The position numbers were made by a program, and so were the translations under genes. From an uncultured Myxococcales bacterium (GTDB lineage: Bacteria > Myxococcota_A > UBA9042 > DTJE01): a DNA stretch of 64,000 nt. The stretch is taken from assembly GCA_903936705.1 (NCBI GenBank), contig CAIZWN010000005.1:187883-251882 (forward strand), given 5' to 3'. The notes beneath the pieces were generated by a model. The model was given only the letters and a program-made list of their open reading frames with translations. It made no database searches and was not told where the DNA came from. Shown here piece after piece: positions 26,463 through 34,688 of the stretch; the stretch's first letter is position 1; the number at the start of each line of letters is the position of its first letter.

Positions 26463-28080
26463 TTCCTGCGATACGCTGAACGTCCGCGAAGTCAACCTTC
26501 TGGAAGGCGGTTTCGGCATAACGGGCGTTGCAGAATTCCACCAGGTCCGCGACCTCGCGGGCAACGCCGCGTTCGACCGCTTGAAACCCGCCAAGCACGG
26601 CGGTGACAAGGGCTTCGGGGGGCGCCGCATGACCTCGGCCTATGCCGGTGTACCCGATGTGCAACGACTGGACCGCGTCGCGCTGGCACAGGTTGCAGGC
26701 ATCGACGAAACCCTTCAGTGTCGGAGCACCCTCGGCAATGATCCCCGGAACGTCGTCGGCGTACACGCGATGCCCGGTGCAGGCGAAGACAACCTCTGCG
26801 CCCGCCATCGCCTGCGCCCTGTCGGGCACGAAGATCGGGTCAAGTCCGGTTCGCACAAGGTTCTGGTCGCCTGGACGCACGTAGGGATCGGTCGCAGCCA
26901 CCCTGGCGCCCCTGTCCAGCAGCAGCCGCGCCAAAACCAGCGTGGGGGAATTCCTGGTATCCTCGGAATCAAACCGATAGGCCGTTCCCAGCAGCGCCAC
27001 CTTCCGCCCACGAAGGCTGCCGAACGCCTTCTCGGCCAGGGCTATCGTCGCTGCCGGAGAAGCGTCATTCACCTTGCGCGCTTGCAGGATCAAGCTGTTC
27101 CTGCCGTCGTGACCGGATTCCAGGCGGCGCCACCACAGCAGGATTCCATCCTTGGGCAGGCAGTGGCCGCCAACGCCTACGGTTGGCACCAGCAGGCCGC
27201 CGGTCGGCACCGATGTCGGATTCGAGGACGCCGCGTCGGTTTGCGACAGGCGCAGGTTCACCAGATCCCTGAGAGCAAAGAAGTCGATATCACGCGCGTC
27301 ACACCAGCGCACCACCTCGGCGGCATAGGCGATCCGGACGTCGCGATACGCGTTTTCCAGGGTCTTGACGATCTCGCCCGTCAGGCTGTTCGTCGCATGC
27401 AGCACGCCGCACGTGACGATGCGGGAGTACAGCCGATGGATCAGCCCCGGCGTCGCCTGGTGCAGTCCGGCCACGATCTTGTCCGAGTCTCGAACACGCT
27501 GGACCAGCCGGCCCGGCATGACCCGGTTTGGACTGTTGCCCAGCAGGATGTCGCGGCCGTCCACAAGGCCGTGGCGCAGGAACAAGTCGCGGACCAGCGT
27601 GGCCATCGATGACGGGGCCAGTGTGGATTCGAAGATGACCAGCGGAATGTTGCCCGCAGGCCGACGAACAAGTGCCGCCGCCAATCCCTCCAGGGCGTCG
27701 AACAAAGGCCCGTAGTCCGGCCCAAACCCCTTCTTGTCGGTCTGGACGCAAACCAGCACCACGTCGGCGTCGGAAAGGGCAGCTATGTCGTGCGATGCAT
27801 CCAGCAGGCCGGCCGCTACCGATTCCTGCACGACGCGGTCCAGATCTGGCTCGATACCGCCGATCGGGGACTTCCCGGCGTTGATTGCATCCACCTTCCA
27901 ACCGGAAGTCGGGGACGCGCGCTGGATGACGGTCACGCGGGCAGGCGCATCGCCGCCTTCGCGGATCCGGGCATGCGCCAGCATCGCGGCCATTGGCATC
28001 CCCACGATACCTGGACCTATGACGCCGATTCGTCGAATCAGCCAGCCTTCGGGCCGGCCATCAACCAGGGAAAGGGGCAT
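26347..28080 (-). CDS. UDP-glucose/GDP-mannose (UDP-ManNAc-type) nucleotide-sugar dehydrogenase
   Basis: A 577-residue NAD-dependent enzyme that oxidises a nucleotide sugar C6 hydroxyl to a uronate. Seen: Rossmann motif GVIGPGIVGMPMAAML near residue 16, DADVVLVCVQTDKKGFGPDYGP, FESTLAPSSM, EIVKTLENAYRDVRIAYAAEV, the catalytic loop GVGGHCLPKDG with its Cys, then a second Rossmann domain (VALLGTAYRFDSEDTRNSP). It is about 130 residues longer than typical enzymes because of a C-terminal extension ending DCAFGRGPGA. ATG 28080 is chosen for its GAGGAGG site. It follows the asparagine-synthase gene by 29 bp. Its last 116 bp are duplicated at 21940-22055. It probably feeds a uronic-acid precursor to the exopolysaccharide pathway. 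Confidence 0.9.
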   Translation of the reverse strand: MPLSLVDGRPEGWLIRRIGVIGPGIVGMPMAAMLAHARIREGGDAPARVTVIQRASPTSGWKVDAINAGKSPIGGIEPDLDRVVQESVAAGLLDASHDIAALSDADVVLVCVQTDKKGFGPDYGPLFDALEGLAAALVRRPAGNIPLVIFESTLAPSSMATLVRDLFLRHGLVDGRDILLGNSPNRVMPGRLVQRVRDSDKIVAGLHQATPGLIHRLYSRIVTCGVLHATNSLTGEIVKTLENAYRDVRIAYAAEVVRWCDARDIDFFALRDLVNLRLSQTDAASSNPTSVPTGGLLVPTVGVGGHCLPKDGILLWWRRLESGHDGRNSLILQARKVNDASPAATIALAEKAFGSLRGRKVALLGTAYRFDSEDTRNSPTLVLARLLLDRGARVAATDPYVRPGDQNLVRTGLDPIFVPDRAQAMAGAEVVFACTGHRVYADDVPGIIAEGAPTLKGFVDACNLCQRDAVQSLHIGYTGIGRGHAAPPEALVTAVLGGFQAVERGVAREVADLVEFCNARYAETAFQKVDFADVQRIAGTCGTGCAIVDPIQPDPFAPFEDLESTLVDCAFGRGPGA

Positions 28081-28109
28081 GAAATCCTCCTCGTAGTCGG
28101 TTGCCGCTT

Positions 28110-29993
28110 CTACGCGGCGTCGATGAACGTACGGTGCCACAGTTCCAGGTTCAGCAGGCCCCACAGACGCCGCCCGAAGGCGTTCTCGCGGTCCATCTGG
28201 CGCTCGACCGATGCCACATCGAACAACCCGCGCTGGCGGCAGCGATCGGACAGCAGGACGTCCGCAAAAAAGTCGCGAGCCTTCGACTTGGCCCACAAGT
28301 GCAACGGAACCGGGAATCCCATCTTTTCCTTTCTTGCCAGGATCGCCGCCGGAATGATGTCGCCGACTGCGCGCTTCAGGACGTACTTCATCTCGGCGCC
28401 CTTGAACTTCATCGATGGCGGCATGCTGGTCACCAGGTCGGCCAGGCGCCGGTCCAGCAAGGGAACGCGCGACTCCAGCGAATGGGCCATGCTGACCCGA
28501 TCCTCGACGTGCAGCAAGGCAGGCAGGCTGGCCACAATGTCGAAATGGGTCATGCGGTTGAAATACGACTGGGTTTCAGGGTGGTTGAACACCGACTGGA
28601 ACCTTGCGAAAGTGCCCTCGTGGTCGAAGGCGGCAGCAAAATCACCCGAGAACAGCCCGGTCATCCCGCCGCTTCGATCGACCAGCCGGAAGTAGCGTCG
28701 GTCCATGGGTTCGAATGCGCCATCTGCCCAAAAGTCCCTGATCATAGGGACATACTGCTTGAGGTACGGCAGGTTAGGCAGGATCGATTTCAGCGAGACG
28801 ATGTGTTCTCCCTCTTCGTTGTTCTCGAAGATGGCTCCCTTGATGGCCTGCTCGAGGTACGCCACTACATAACGCGCGTACCCCCCGAAGATCTCGTCAC
28901 CCCCCTGCCCTCCCAGCGACACTGTCACCTGCTGCCGTGCAAAACCGGATACCACGTACTGCGGAAACAGCCCCGGCCCGGCAACCGGTTCGTCCATCTG
29001 CCACGCCAGCCGCGGCATCAGATCGACAAACTGCTGCTCGGTCGGATAGATGACAAACGACTTTGCATTGCAGGCGTCGGCAGCAATCCGGGCATAGCTG
29101 GACTCGTCGAACTCGGGCCCCTCCCTGAAGGCGCCGGTGAACGTCTTCAGCGGCTCGCCTGCGTGACGCGAGGCCAGCATCGTCACCAGCGACGAATCGG
29201 TGCCGCCCGAAAGGTACGTTCCGACAGGCACGTCCGAACGCATCTGCAAGCGCACCGAATCGCACAGGGTTTCGCGAATGCGGTCCTTGAAGTACAGCTC
29301 GGTGTGGTCGTGATCGACGTCGAATTTGGGTTCCCAGTACAGATTGTCCCGCACCGACAGATCCCCCAGATCGATGACCAGGTAGTGCCCGGGAAGGACC
29401 TTCCGGATGCCATGGAACAATGTGGCGTCCGAAAGGCAGAACTGGAACGTCAGATAGTCGCGTATGGCGGAAGGTTCGGGCGTGGCATGTACATCAGGGT
29501 GACGCAGCAGCGCCTTGATTTCCGAAGCGAACAGCAGGCGTTCGGACGTTGCATGAAAGTACAGGGGCTTGATCCCGAAATGGTCCCGGGCTGCCACAAC
29601 AATCCCGCGAGCCCGGTCCACCAGCAGGAAAGCGAACATGCCATTCAGTCGTTCGACAAATCCTGGCCCGTAACGCATGTAGCCCTGCAGGATGACCTCG
29701 GTATCGGACGACGTGCGAAATTCGGCGCCACCAGCTTTCAACTCGTCGCGCAACTCGACGTAGTTGTATATCTCCCCGTTGAACGCCACCACCGCTGGCC
29801 CAAAAGTCATCGGCTGGTGCCCGGTCTGAAGGTCGATGACCGACAGCCGCAAATGGTGCAGGCCGACCTCGCCATCAATCCACTGGCCCTCGTCGTCAGG
29901 CCCGCGGTGCCGCAAAACCTGTGCCATCCCAGACAGCACGGAACCATCTACATGGTTTCCAGGACGCTGGAAGATCCCCACCAGGCCGCACAT
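28110..29993 (-). CDS. asnB: Asparagine synthase (glutamine-hydrolysing) family amidotransferase
   Basis: A 627-residue protein. ATG 29993 puts Cys2 (MCGLVGIF) at the N-terminus, as needed for the class II glutaminase nucleophile; the longer frame upstream is ignored for that reason. The glutaminase domain has LRHRGPDDEG and FNGEIYNYVELR; the synthetase domain has VGTYLSGGTDSSLVT (the SGGxDSS ATP-pyrophosphatase loop) and SLGGQGGDEIFGGY. In exosortase or exopolysaccharide loci, homologues of this size (amidotransferase 1) amidate a glycan or uronic acid rather than aspartate. Together with the adjacent dehydrogenase (28-bp gap), amidation of a uronate residue is an attractive but unproven idea. 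Confidence 0.9.
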   Translation of the reverse strand: MCGLVGIFQRPGNHVDGSVLSGMAQVLRHRGPDDEGQWIDGEVGLHHLRLSVIDLQTGHQPMTFGPAVVAFNGEIYNYVELRDELKAGGAEFRTSSDTEVILQGYMRYGPGFVERLNGMFAFLLVDRARGIVVAARDHFGIKPLYFHATSERLLFASEIKALLRHPDVHATPEPSAIRDYLTFQFCLSDATLFHGIRKVLPGHYLVIDLGDLSVRDNLYWEPKFDVDHDHTELYFKDRIRETLCDSVRLQMRSDVPVGTYLSGGTDSSLVTMLASRHAGEPLKTFTGAFREGPEFDESSYARIAADACNAKSFVIYPTEQQFVDLMPRLAWQMDEPVAGPGLFPQYVVSGFARQQVTVSLGGQGGDEIFGGYARYVVAYLEQAIKGAIFENNEEGEHIVSLKSILPNLPYLKQYVPMIRDFWADGAFEPMDRRYFRLVDRSGGMTGLFSGDFAAAFDHEGTFARFQSVFNHPETQSYFNRMTHFDIVASLPALLHVEDRVSMAHSLESRVPLLDRRLADLVTSMPPSMKFKGAEMKYVLKRAVGDIIPAAILARKEKMGFPVPLHLWAKSKARDFFADVLLSDRCRQRGLFDVASVERQMDRENAFGRRLWGLLNLELWHRTFIDAA

Positions 29994-30255
29994 CCCCAGT
30001 TCCCATTCATTGCCAGAAGGCCTTGATTCTAGGGTAGAAGCTGCCATTCGCAAAGATCGCGACAGGGAGAGTCGGAACTGGCAGGTGAGAACGGGACGGT
30101 TCAAGGACGGCCAACGGTTGGCAGTTCGGATATCGACGGCACTGAAATGGGGCTTCCTAAAGTAGCAACTCCCCTTCGGATTGATTGGGGTGCGGGCAGC
30201 TTTGACCTGACCAAGAAAAACGCGATCAAACCAGAGAGTCCTCGGTCAGGATACG
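29994..30255. other. Gap between asnB and hipBA without a clear gene
   Basis: This 262-bp stretch, with the 80 bp of promoter and leader that follow, holds no convincing gene. Open frames run through it but have no ribosome site and no recognisable protein. It becomes AT-richer towards the hipB promoter, marking the edge of the toxin-antitoxin cluster. Confidence 0.5.
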
Positions 30256-30323
30256 TTGACAGCCATGACGTTTTTGGCGACAATCACGCTTATTGGACTG
30301 TTTACTTGGTTTTAGACGCTAAA
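30256..30323 (+). promoter_or_regulatory. hipBA promoter with palindromic operator candidate
   Basis: TTGACA (30256-30261) and GACAAT (30279-30284) are 17 bp apart, a good sigma70 fit. Between them and the hipB ATG lies the inverted repeat TTTAG-ACG-CTAAA (30311-30323), a likely binding site for the HipB homologue in autorepression. The sequence differs from the E. coli HipB operator, so this is inference from position and symmetry. Confidence 0.5.
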
Positions 30324-30335
30324 TTTGGTGTTTTA

Positions 30336-30659
30336 ATGGACATACCAATTCCAGTGCCAGTTGACAGAACTCTAAAGAAACTGGGTCGCGACTTGTCGCT
30401 AGCGAGGAGGCGCCGCAACCTGAGCCAGGCAATGCTGGCCGAACGGATTGGAACATCGGTCAGCACGGTCAGACGCATGGAGGAAGGCTATCCCGGCATT
30501 GCGATTCAGCATGTGGCGCGGGCGCTTCATGTCTTTGGCGAGCTTGACAGGATTAACAACCTCCTGGACTCGGCCAGGGACGACATCGGTCTGGTCCTGA
30601 TGGACGAGAGACTGCCGGTCCGAGTGCGCAGGCCACGACCCGGCGTGGAGGCTTTGTGA
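30336..30659 (+). CDS. hipB: HipB-like XRE-family antitoxin
   Basis: A 107-residue protein with a helix-turn-helix of XRE type: LGRDLSLARRRRNLSQAMLAERIGTSVSTVRRMEEG followed by HVARALHVFGELDRI. This is the usual HipB layout, with DNA binding and neutralisation of HipA. The longer in-frame ATG at 30147 would lie upstream of the predicted promoter, so 30336 is preferred. The stop overlaps the hipA start as TGATG, which suggests translational coupling and a fixed ratio of the two proteins. The C-terminal tail (RLPVRVRRPRPG) is basic. Confidence 0.8.
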   Translation: MDIPIPVPVDRTLKKLGRDLSLARRRRNLSQAMLAERIGTSVSTVRRMEEGYPGIAIQHVARALHVFGELDRINNLLDSARDDIGLVLMDERLPVRVRRPRPGVEAL

Positions 30660-31972
30660 TGGCTTTGTCAAAAGACGCCCGCCAGCCACAGAAAAGACAT
30701 GTGGAAATTTGTATAGGCGACAGTGCCTTGACGGTGGGCGACCTGACCTGGGTGAAGGACGGTAACCGCGAGTATTCCACATTTGCCTATCGCGAGGGCT
30801 GGCTGCGAAACCCTTCGAGGTTCAAGGTTTCCCCAGACCTGGAACTGGTGACGTACTTTCAGGTAAGGAAGGCCCCGACAAAGGAAGATTCATGTTTTCC
30901 TTTCGCGCTGGCCGACACCCAGCCGGATTCCTGGGGACGGCGAGTGATTGCCAGGGCTAGCGCGAAGGAACGCGGTTTGAATCCTGGTCTGGGTGTTTTG
31001 ACCGAGATGGATTATCTGTGCGCTGTTGACGACTTCAGTCGCGTTGGGGCACTGCGGTTGCGCGACGAAAACGGCGGTTTTCTTCGCACCACGCGGCCGG
31101 ATGAACGAACCACGCCGCCGCTGGTGAATCTGAAACTGATATACCAAGCCAGCCGGGCCGTCGAGTCCGGCAACGAATCCCTCGATGACCTTCGGTACCT
31201 TCAAGGCAAGGGCACCTCGCTGGGCGGAATGCGGCCGAAATGCACCGTCCTTGACGACGATGGGTCGCTCGCCATCGGCAAGTTTCCGAGCGTCCACGAC
31301 GAACGCGCCGTGACCCGCGGGGAAGTGCTGGCCATGCGGCTAGCGGCCTTGGCGGGCATTGAAGTAGCCCATGCCCGGGTCGTCGTGATTGAAGATGTAC
31401 CCGTGGCGGTAATAAAGCGATTCGACCGTGCGGTGGGGACCGGTCGGATTCACTATCTTTCCGCCTCATCCCTGCTGCAGGCGAACCGCGGCGAGGAAAG
31501 AACATACACGGAACTTGTTGATGCCATGAGAAGTGTCTGTCTTGACGCGCAGGCTGACGCCCGGCAGTTATGGAGGCGGCTGGCCTTCAACCTGCTGATC
31601 ACGAACATCGACGACCATCTGCACAACACCGGCTTCCTATATGCCGGAAATGGCCTGTGGCGCCTGTCACCGGCTTTCGACCTGAACCCTTTTCCTGACA
31701 AGCACCGCGAGTCGAAGACATGGCTCAGCGAGGATACCGGCCCGCTGACGTCAGTAGAAACTCTGCTGGACAAGGCCCGGTACTTTCATCTCTCCCGGGA
31801 TGCAGCCGTGACCGTGCTGGCTGAAGTCGTGACTGCCGTTTCCAGATGGCGCTGGCTGGCTGCAAAACAAGAAATCGCCTTCACCGTGCAGGATATCAAG
31901 GACTTTGAACCGGCATTTGATCACGGCGAGATGGAGAAGGCCAGGGCTCTTGTCGGCTGTCCCAGGCCATAA
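30659..31972 (+). CDS. hipA: HipA-family serine/threonine kinase toxin
   Basis: A 437-residue protein of the HipA fold. Seen: the N-terminal couple-hipA domain (about 15-110), the P-loop-like GTSLGGMRPKCTVL, the lysine strand IKRFDR, catalytic NIDDHLHNTG (HxxxN type) and SPAFDLNPFP in place of the DFG segment. Known HipA proteins phosphorylate glutamyl-tRNA synthetase or other tRNA synthetases and slow growth; the target here is unknown. Start ATG 30659 overlaps the hipB stop. All motifs are intact, so it is probably functional. It sits with two other small toxin-antitoxin-type units between polysaccharide and peptidase genes. Confidence 0.9.
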   Translation: MALSKDARQPQKRHVEICIGDSALTVGDLTWVKDGNREYSTFAYREGWLRNPSRFKVSPDLELVTYFQVRKAPTKEDSCFPFALADTQPDSWGRRVIARASAKERGLNPGLGVLTEMDYLCAVDDFSRVGALRLRDENGGFLRTTRPDERTTPPLVNLKLIYQASRAVESGNESLDDLRYLQGKGTSLGGMRPKCTVLDDDGSLAIGKFPSVHDERAVTRGEVLAMRLAALAGIEVAHARVVVIEDVPVAVIKRFDRAVGTGRIHYLSASSLLQANRGEERTYTELVDAMRSVCLDAQADARQLWRRLAFNLLITNIDDHLHNTGFLYAGNGLWRLSPAFDLNPFPDKHRESKTWLSEDTGPLTSVETLLDKARYFHLSRDAAVTVLAEVVTAVSRWRWLAAKQEIAFTVQDIKDFEPAFDHGEMEKARALVGCPRP

Positions 31973-31991
31973 CTCCGTCCGGCATGACTTC

Positions 31992-32303
31992 GTGGGATTC
32001 ACTTACGTTCTGAAGTCCGGTGTAGAGGGTTCCGTTCATGCGGACCAGATTCTCGACTACAACAAGGCACCTTCCTTCCTACGGGACATGCTTGTCTACA
32101 AGTTGACGATCGATGTGCAAAATCGAGTCGCGACGACTGGCCTCAGCAAACGAGAGATCATTCGACGACTTGGGACCTCGGCCTCCCAGTTCTACCGGCT
32201 TATGGATCAAACGAATTACGCCAAGTCTGTAGACCAATTGTTACGGTTGCTGAACGTTCTCGATTGCGACATCGAGTTCATCGTTCACGCCAAGACCGCC
32301 TGA
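31992..32303 (+). CDS. Small HTH-domain protein, possible antitoxin
   Basis: About 103 residues if it starts at GTG 31992; a longer frame from ATG 31905 overlaps the hipA end by 68 bp and neither start has a good ribosome site. The C-terminal half is HTH-like: LSKREIIRRLGTSASQFYRLMD, followed by LLRLLNVLDCDIEFIV. The N-terminal part, TYVLKSGVEGSVHADQILDYNKAP, may be a partner-binding or DUF2442-like region. Its position directly after hipA suggests it belongs to the same unit or is a solitary antitoxin whose partner was lost. Assignment beyond HTH is speculative. Confidence 0.5.
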   Translation: MGFTYVLKSGVEGSVHADQILDYNKAPSFLRDMLVYKLTIDVQNRVATTGLSKREIIRRLGTSASQFYRLMDQTNYAKSVDQLLRLLNVLDCDIEFIVHAKTA

Positions 32304-32366
32304 CCAATACAAGGCCACATTTTAAATGCGTACTTCACGGCGTTTTCGACTAGGTTGCCGACGATA

Positions 32367-32756
32367 TCAGCCCCCCCAGCCCTTCTGCAGATTCAACCCG
32401 GGCATCGGGAAGTGCTTCGTGTTCTGGGTGACCAACCTGCCCCCCGCCTTGAGTACGGCCGCCGCCAGTAGAGCGTCGTACTCGTCGATGCCGTGGCTGG
32501 CGTGCCAGCGCTGGAAGAGCTGTGCCGCTGCATCGACGGCGGAACCATCCACCGGGGCCGTCCGAAACTGGTCCAGCAGTCGTCGCGTAGCTTGCAGTTC
32601 GTTCGGACGTGCAAAGAACAGTACCTCGGCCCGCTGCATCGCGCCGGTCCACAATTCGTTCCCCTCAGCATCGCGCAGGCCGCGCAGCAGGTCCAGGGCC
32701 CGGGCGTCGCCACGCAGGTGCCAGATAAGCAGGTCGGAATCTACGAAAACCTTCAT
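32367..32756 (-). CDS. vapC: VapC-like PIN-domain ribonuclease toxin
   Basis: A 129-residue PIN protein. The acidic active-site residues expected for metal-dependent RNA cleavage are visible: VDSDLL (Asp6), QRAEVLFFA (Glu), and DEYDALLAAAVLKAG (Asp), then NTKHFPMPGL, which matches the terminal PIN motif. Its start overlaps the antitoxin stop by four bases (ATGA), so it is translated from the same transcript. Target RNA is unknown; family members cleave tRNAs or rRNA. Confidence 0.85.
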   Translation of the reverse strand: MKVFVDSDLLIWHLRGDARALDLLRGLRDAEGNELWTGAMQRAEVLFFARPNELQATRRLLDQFRTAPVDGSAVDAAAQLFQRWHASHGIDEYDALLAAAVLKAGGRLVTQNTKHFPMPGLNLQKGWGG

Positions 32757-33010
32757 GCCCGCCTCCGCGCGAAGGCCGCGCGAGAGCGCGTCCTGGCAGC
32801 CTCAATGGTGGTCTCGGGGGACTCGTCGCGGGCCCAGGCACCGCTGGTTGCCTCGAATGCGTCGGCCTCCAAATTGGGCGCGTTCCGCGCCGCGTATTCA
32901 CGGATAGCCTGCTCGATAACCGCCTTGCGGGTCGTATGCAACGTCGCTGCAACCCGCGCGATCTCCCGCACCACTTCCGGATCAAGGCGGGCTGAGATGA
33001 CCTGATCCAC
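32753..33010 (-). CDS. vapB: VapB-type ribbon-helix-helix antitoxin
   Basis: An 85-residue protein with an N-terminal ribbon-helix-helix: ISARLDPEVVREIARVAATLHTTRKAVIEQAIREYAARN. The C-terminal part is Glu/Arg-rich and would wrap the toxin. GGAGG precedes the ATG, and a pair of direct repeats at 33036-33058 upstream is a candidate autoregulatory site. Pairing with the PIN protein by overlap makes the VapBC assignment strong, though the antitoxin family label (RHH) is a structural guess. Confidence 0.8.
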   Translation of the reverse strand: MDQVISARLDPEVVREIARVAATLHTTRKAVIEQAIREYAARNAPNLEADAFEATSGAWARDESPETTIEAARTRSRAAFARRRA

Positions 33011-33035
33011 GACGTCCTCCCTGGGAATTTGAAAC

Positions 33036-33058
33036 CTGTAAGAACGCTACTGTAAGAA
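33036..33058. promoter_or_regulatory. Direct-repeat operator candidate upstream of vapBC
   Basis: CTGTAAGAA occurs at 33036-33044 and again at 33050-33058 in the same orientation, a 14-bp period. It sits just before the vapB ribosome site, where RHH antitoxins usually bind. On the minus strand, TTGACG (about 33068-33073) and a weak -10 straddle the repeats. Confidence 0.45.
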
Positions 33059-33175
33059 TGCACCTTCGTCAATTTTGTGGTTGATGTGTCTCATACTCAC
33101 GCCAGCCTGACGCCCGACAAATCCCCAACAAGCAACCGCGGGCCGGGTCCGGGGATGCTCCGGAGGGAGCCGTCG

Positions 33176-33223
33176 GAGGCGCGGCCCACCATACGGGGGA
33201 AATAGATGATTGGGCCGCGCCTC
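33176..33223. repeat. 13-bp inverted repeat in the leader of the M20 peptidase gene
   Basis: A perfect 13-bp arm (33176-33188) is mirrored at 33211-33223 with a 22-bp loop, followed by TTTCCCTT. It could be a terminator-like or attenuator hairpin before the peptidase gene at 33288; no plus-strand gene ends just upstream, so a simple terminator role is less likely. A shorter hairpin (TCCGG...CCGGA) precedes it. Confidence 0.6.
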
Positions 33224-33287
33224 TTTCCCTTGCCGCGCGGCCAGGATACGCTTGACCGGGCTTTGGCAATCCCCCAGGGAGGAAGTG

Positions 33288-34688
33288 ATGCTGGACGTTC
33301 TTGAATACGCAGCCAGGAACCAGGAACGATACCTGTCGCAACTGTTCGAAATTCTGCGCATCCAAAGCGTTTCCGCCGACCCTGCCCGTGCCGGCGAGGT
33401 TCGAAGGGCCGGCCAGTGGGTCGCCGACTTCCTGGCCGGAACCGGTTTCGAACACATTTCCGTGATGGAGACCGGCGGACACCCAGCCGTCTACGCGGAC
33501 TGGCTGCACGCGCCGGGGACGCCGACAATAATGGTCTACGGCCACTATGACGTGCAGCCCGAGGACCCGATCGACAAGTGGGTAATCCACCCCACACCGT
33601 TCGAACCAACCGTGAAGGATGGCCAGATATGGGGACGCGGCACTTCCGACGACAAGGCGCAGTTCATGCCGCACATCTTCGCGCTGGAGGCATGGCTGAA
33701 GGTTCGCGGCAGCCTGCCTTGCAACGTCAAGATATTCATCGAGGGCGAGGAGGAAGGCGGGACCGGTGGTACCCACGACTTTGTTCGCAGCCATCGCGAC
33801 CTGCTGGCTTGTGACGCGGTGGCCCTGTCGGACACGTCGTGGTTCAGCCCCGAACAGCCGACGATCGTCTATGCGCTGCGCGGCATTTCGTACTTCCAGG
33901 TGGACGTCAAGGGACCGGCACGCGACCTGCATTCGGGCGTCTATGGCGGGATGCTCCGCAACCCACTGAACGCCATCGGGCAGATCATCGCGGGACTGCA
34001 GGACGATCAAGGGCGCCTGACGGTGCCGGGATTCTACGACGATGTCGTGCCGCTGACCGAAGTCGAAAAGGACGAGTTCCGCAAGGTCGCCATCAACGAC
34101 GATGAAAGGCGCAAGGACCTGGGCGTTGAAGCGCTGTTCGGCGAGGCCGGATACACGTCGCTGGAACGCAACTGGGCGCGCCCATCCTTTGACGTGCACG
34201 GGATCTGGGGGGGGTTCTCGGGCGAGGGTTCGAAGACCGTCATTGCCTCCGAGGGCGGATTCAAGTTCTCGTGCCGACTGGTGGCAAACCAGGACCCCGA
34301 AAAGATCCGCGGGCTGGTCGAGGACCACGTACGGCACCTGGCTCCGTCCGGCGTCAAGGTCGATGTGAAGGGTCTGCACGGCGGCACTCCCGTGATGGTC
34401 CCAGTGGACAACCCGTTTCTGAAAGCCGGGCAGGACGCGGTAGAGGCGGCGTTCGGAAAGCGCCCCGTCCTGGTACGCGAAGGAGCCTCGATCCCGATCA
34501 CGGCAGTATTCCTGGAAGACCTGAACGCACCGTCCATAATGGTCGGTTTCGGGCTGGACAGCGACAACATCCACGGCCCCGACGAGCACATGCCGCTGTC
34601 CCATTTTCGCAACGGGATTGCAGCCTGCGTGCACCTGTACAAGGCGTTCGCCGGAGTCGTGATCCCCAGCCATTCGCGGGTTCCTTGA
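33288..34688 (+). CDS. M20-family zinc dipeptidase/deacylase
   Basis: A 466-residue protein with all M20 metal-site motifs: YGHYDVQP (His), GRGTSDDKAQ (bridging Asp), EGEEEGG (general-base Glu pair), and the terminal GLDSDNIHGPDEH (His). The LHSG...YGG lid segment is present. It looks like a cytosolic dinuclear-zinc dipeptidase. ATG 33288 follows GAGGAA; the longer frame to 33210 has no ribosome site. Its stop overlaps the next gene's ATG as TGATG, linking it to a lipoprotein. The exact peptide substrate cannot be deduced. Confidence 0.9.
   Translation: MLDVLEYAARNQERYLSQLFEILRIQSVSADPARAGEVRRAGQWVADFLAGTGFEHISVMETGGHPAVYADWLHAPGTPTIMVYGHYDVQPEDPIDKWVIHPTPFEPTVKDGQIWGRGTSDDKAQFMPHIFALEAWLKVRGSLPCNVKIFIEGEEEGGTGGTHDFVRSHRDLLACDAVALSDTSWFSPEQPTIVYALRGISYFQVDVKGPARDLHSGVYGGMLRNPLNAIGQIIAGLQDDQGRLTVPGFYDDVVPLTEVEKDEFRKVAINDDERRKDLGVEALFGEAGYTSLERNWARPSFDVHGIWGGFSGEGSKTVIASEGGFKFSCRLVANQDPEKIRGLVEDHVRHLAPSGVKVDVKGLHGGTPVMVPVDNPFLKAGQDAVEAAFGKRPVLVREGASIPITAVFLEDLNAPSIMVGFGLDSDNIHGPDEHMPLSHFRNGIAACVHLYKAFAGVVIPSHSRVP

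Noticed and set aside
26335-27612. Plus-strand protein opposite the nucleotide-sugar dehydrogenase
   Set aside because: It lies wholly inside the dehydrogenase gene on the other strand, shows no domain, and has no ribosome site; the minus-strand frame has complete catalytic motifs.
1-30000. Exosortase/PEP-CTERM sorting system
   Set aside because: The XrtA-type deacetylase and asnB fit such loci, but no exosortase and no C-terminal PEP motif with a membrane anchor was seen in the window.
33047-33457. Minus-strand open frame opposite the M20 peptidase start
   Set aside because: It overlaps the real peptidase N-terminus and the 13-bp inverted repeat and has no recognisable domain.
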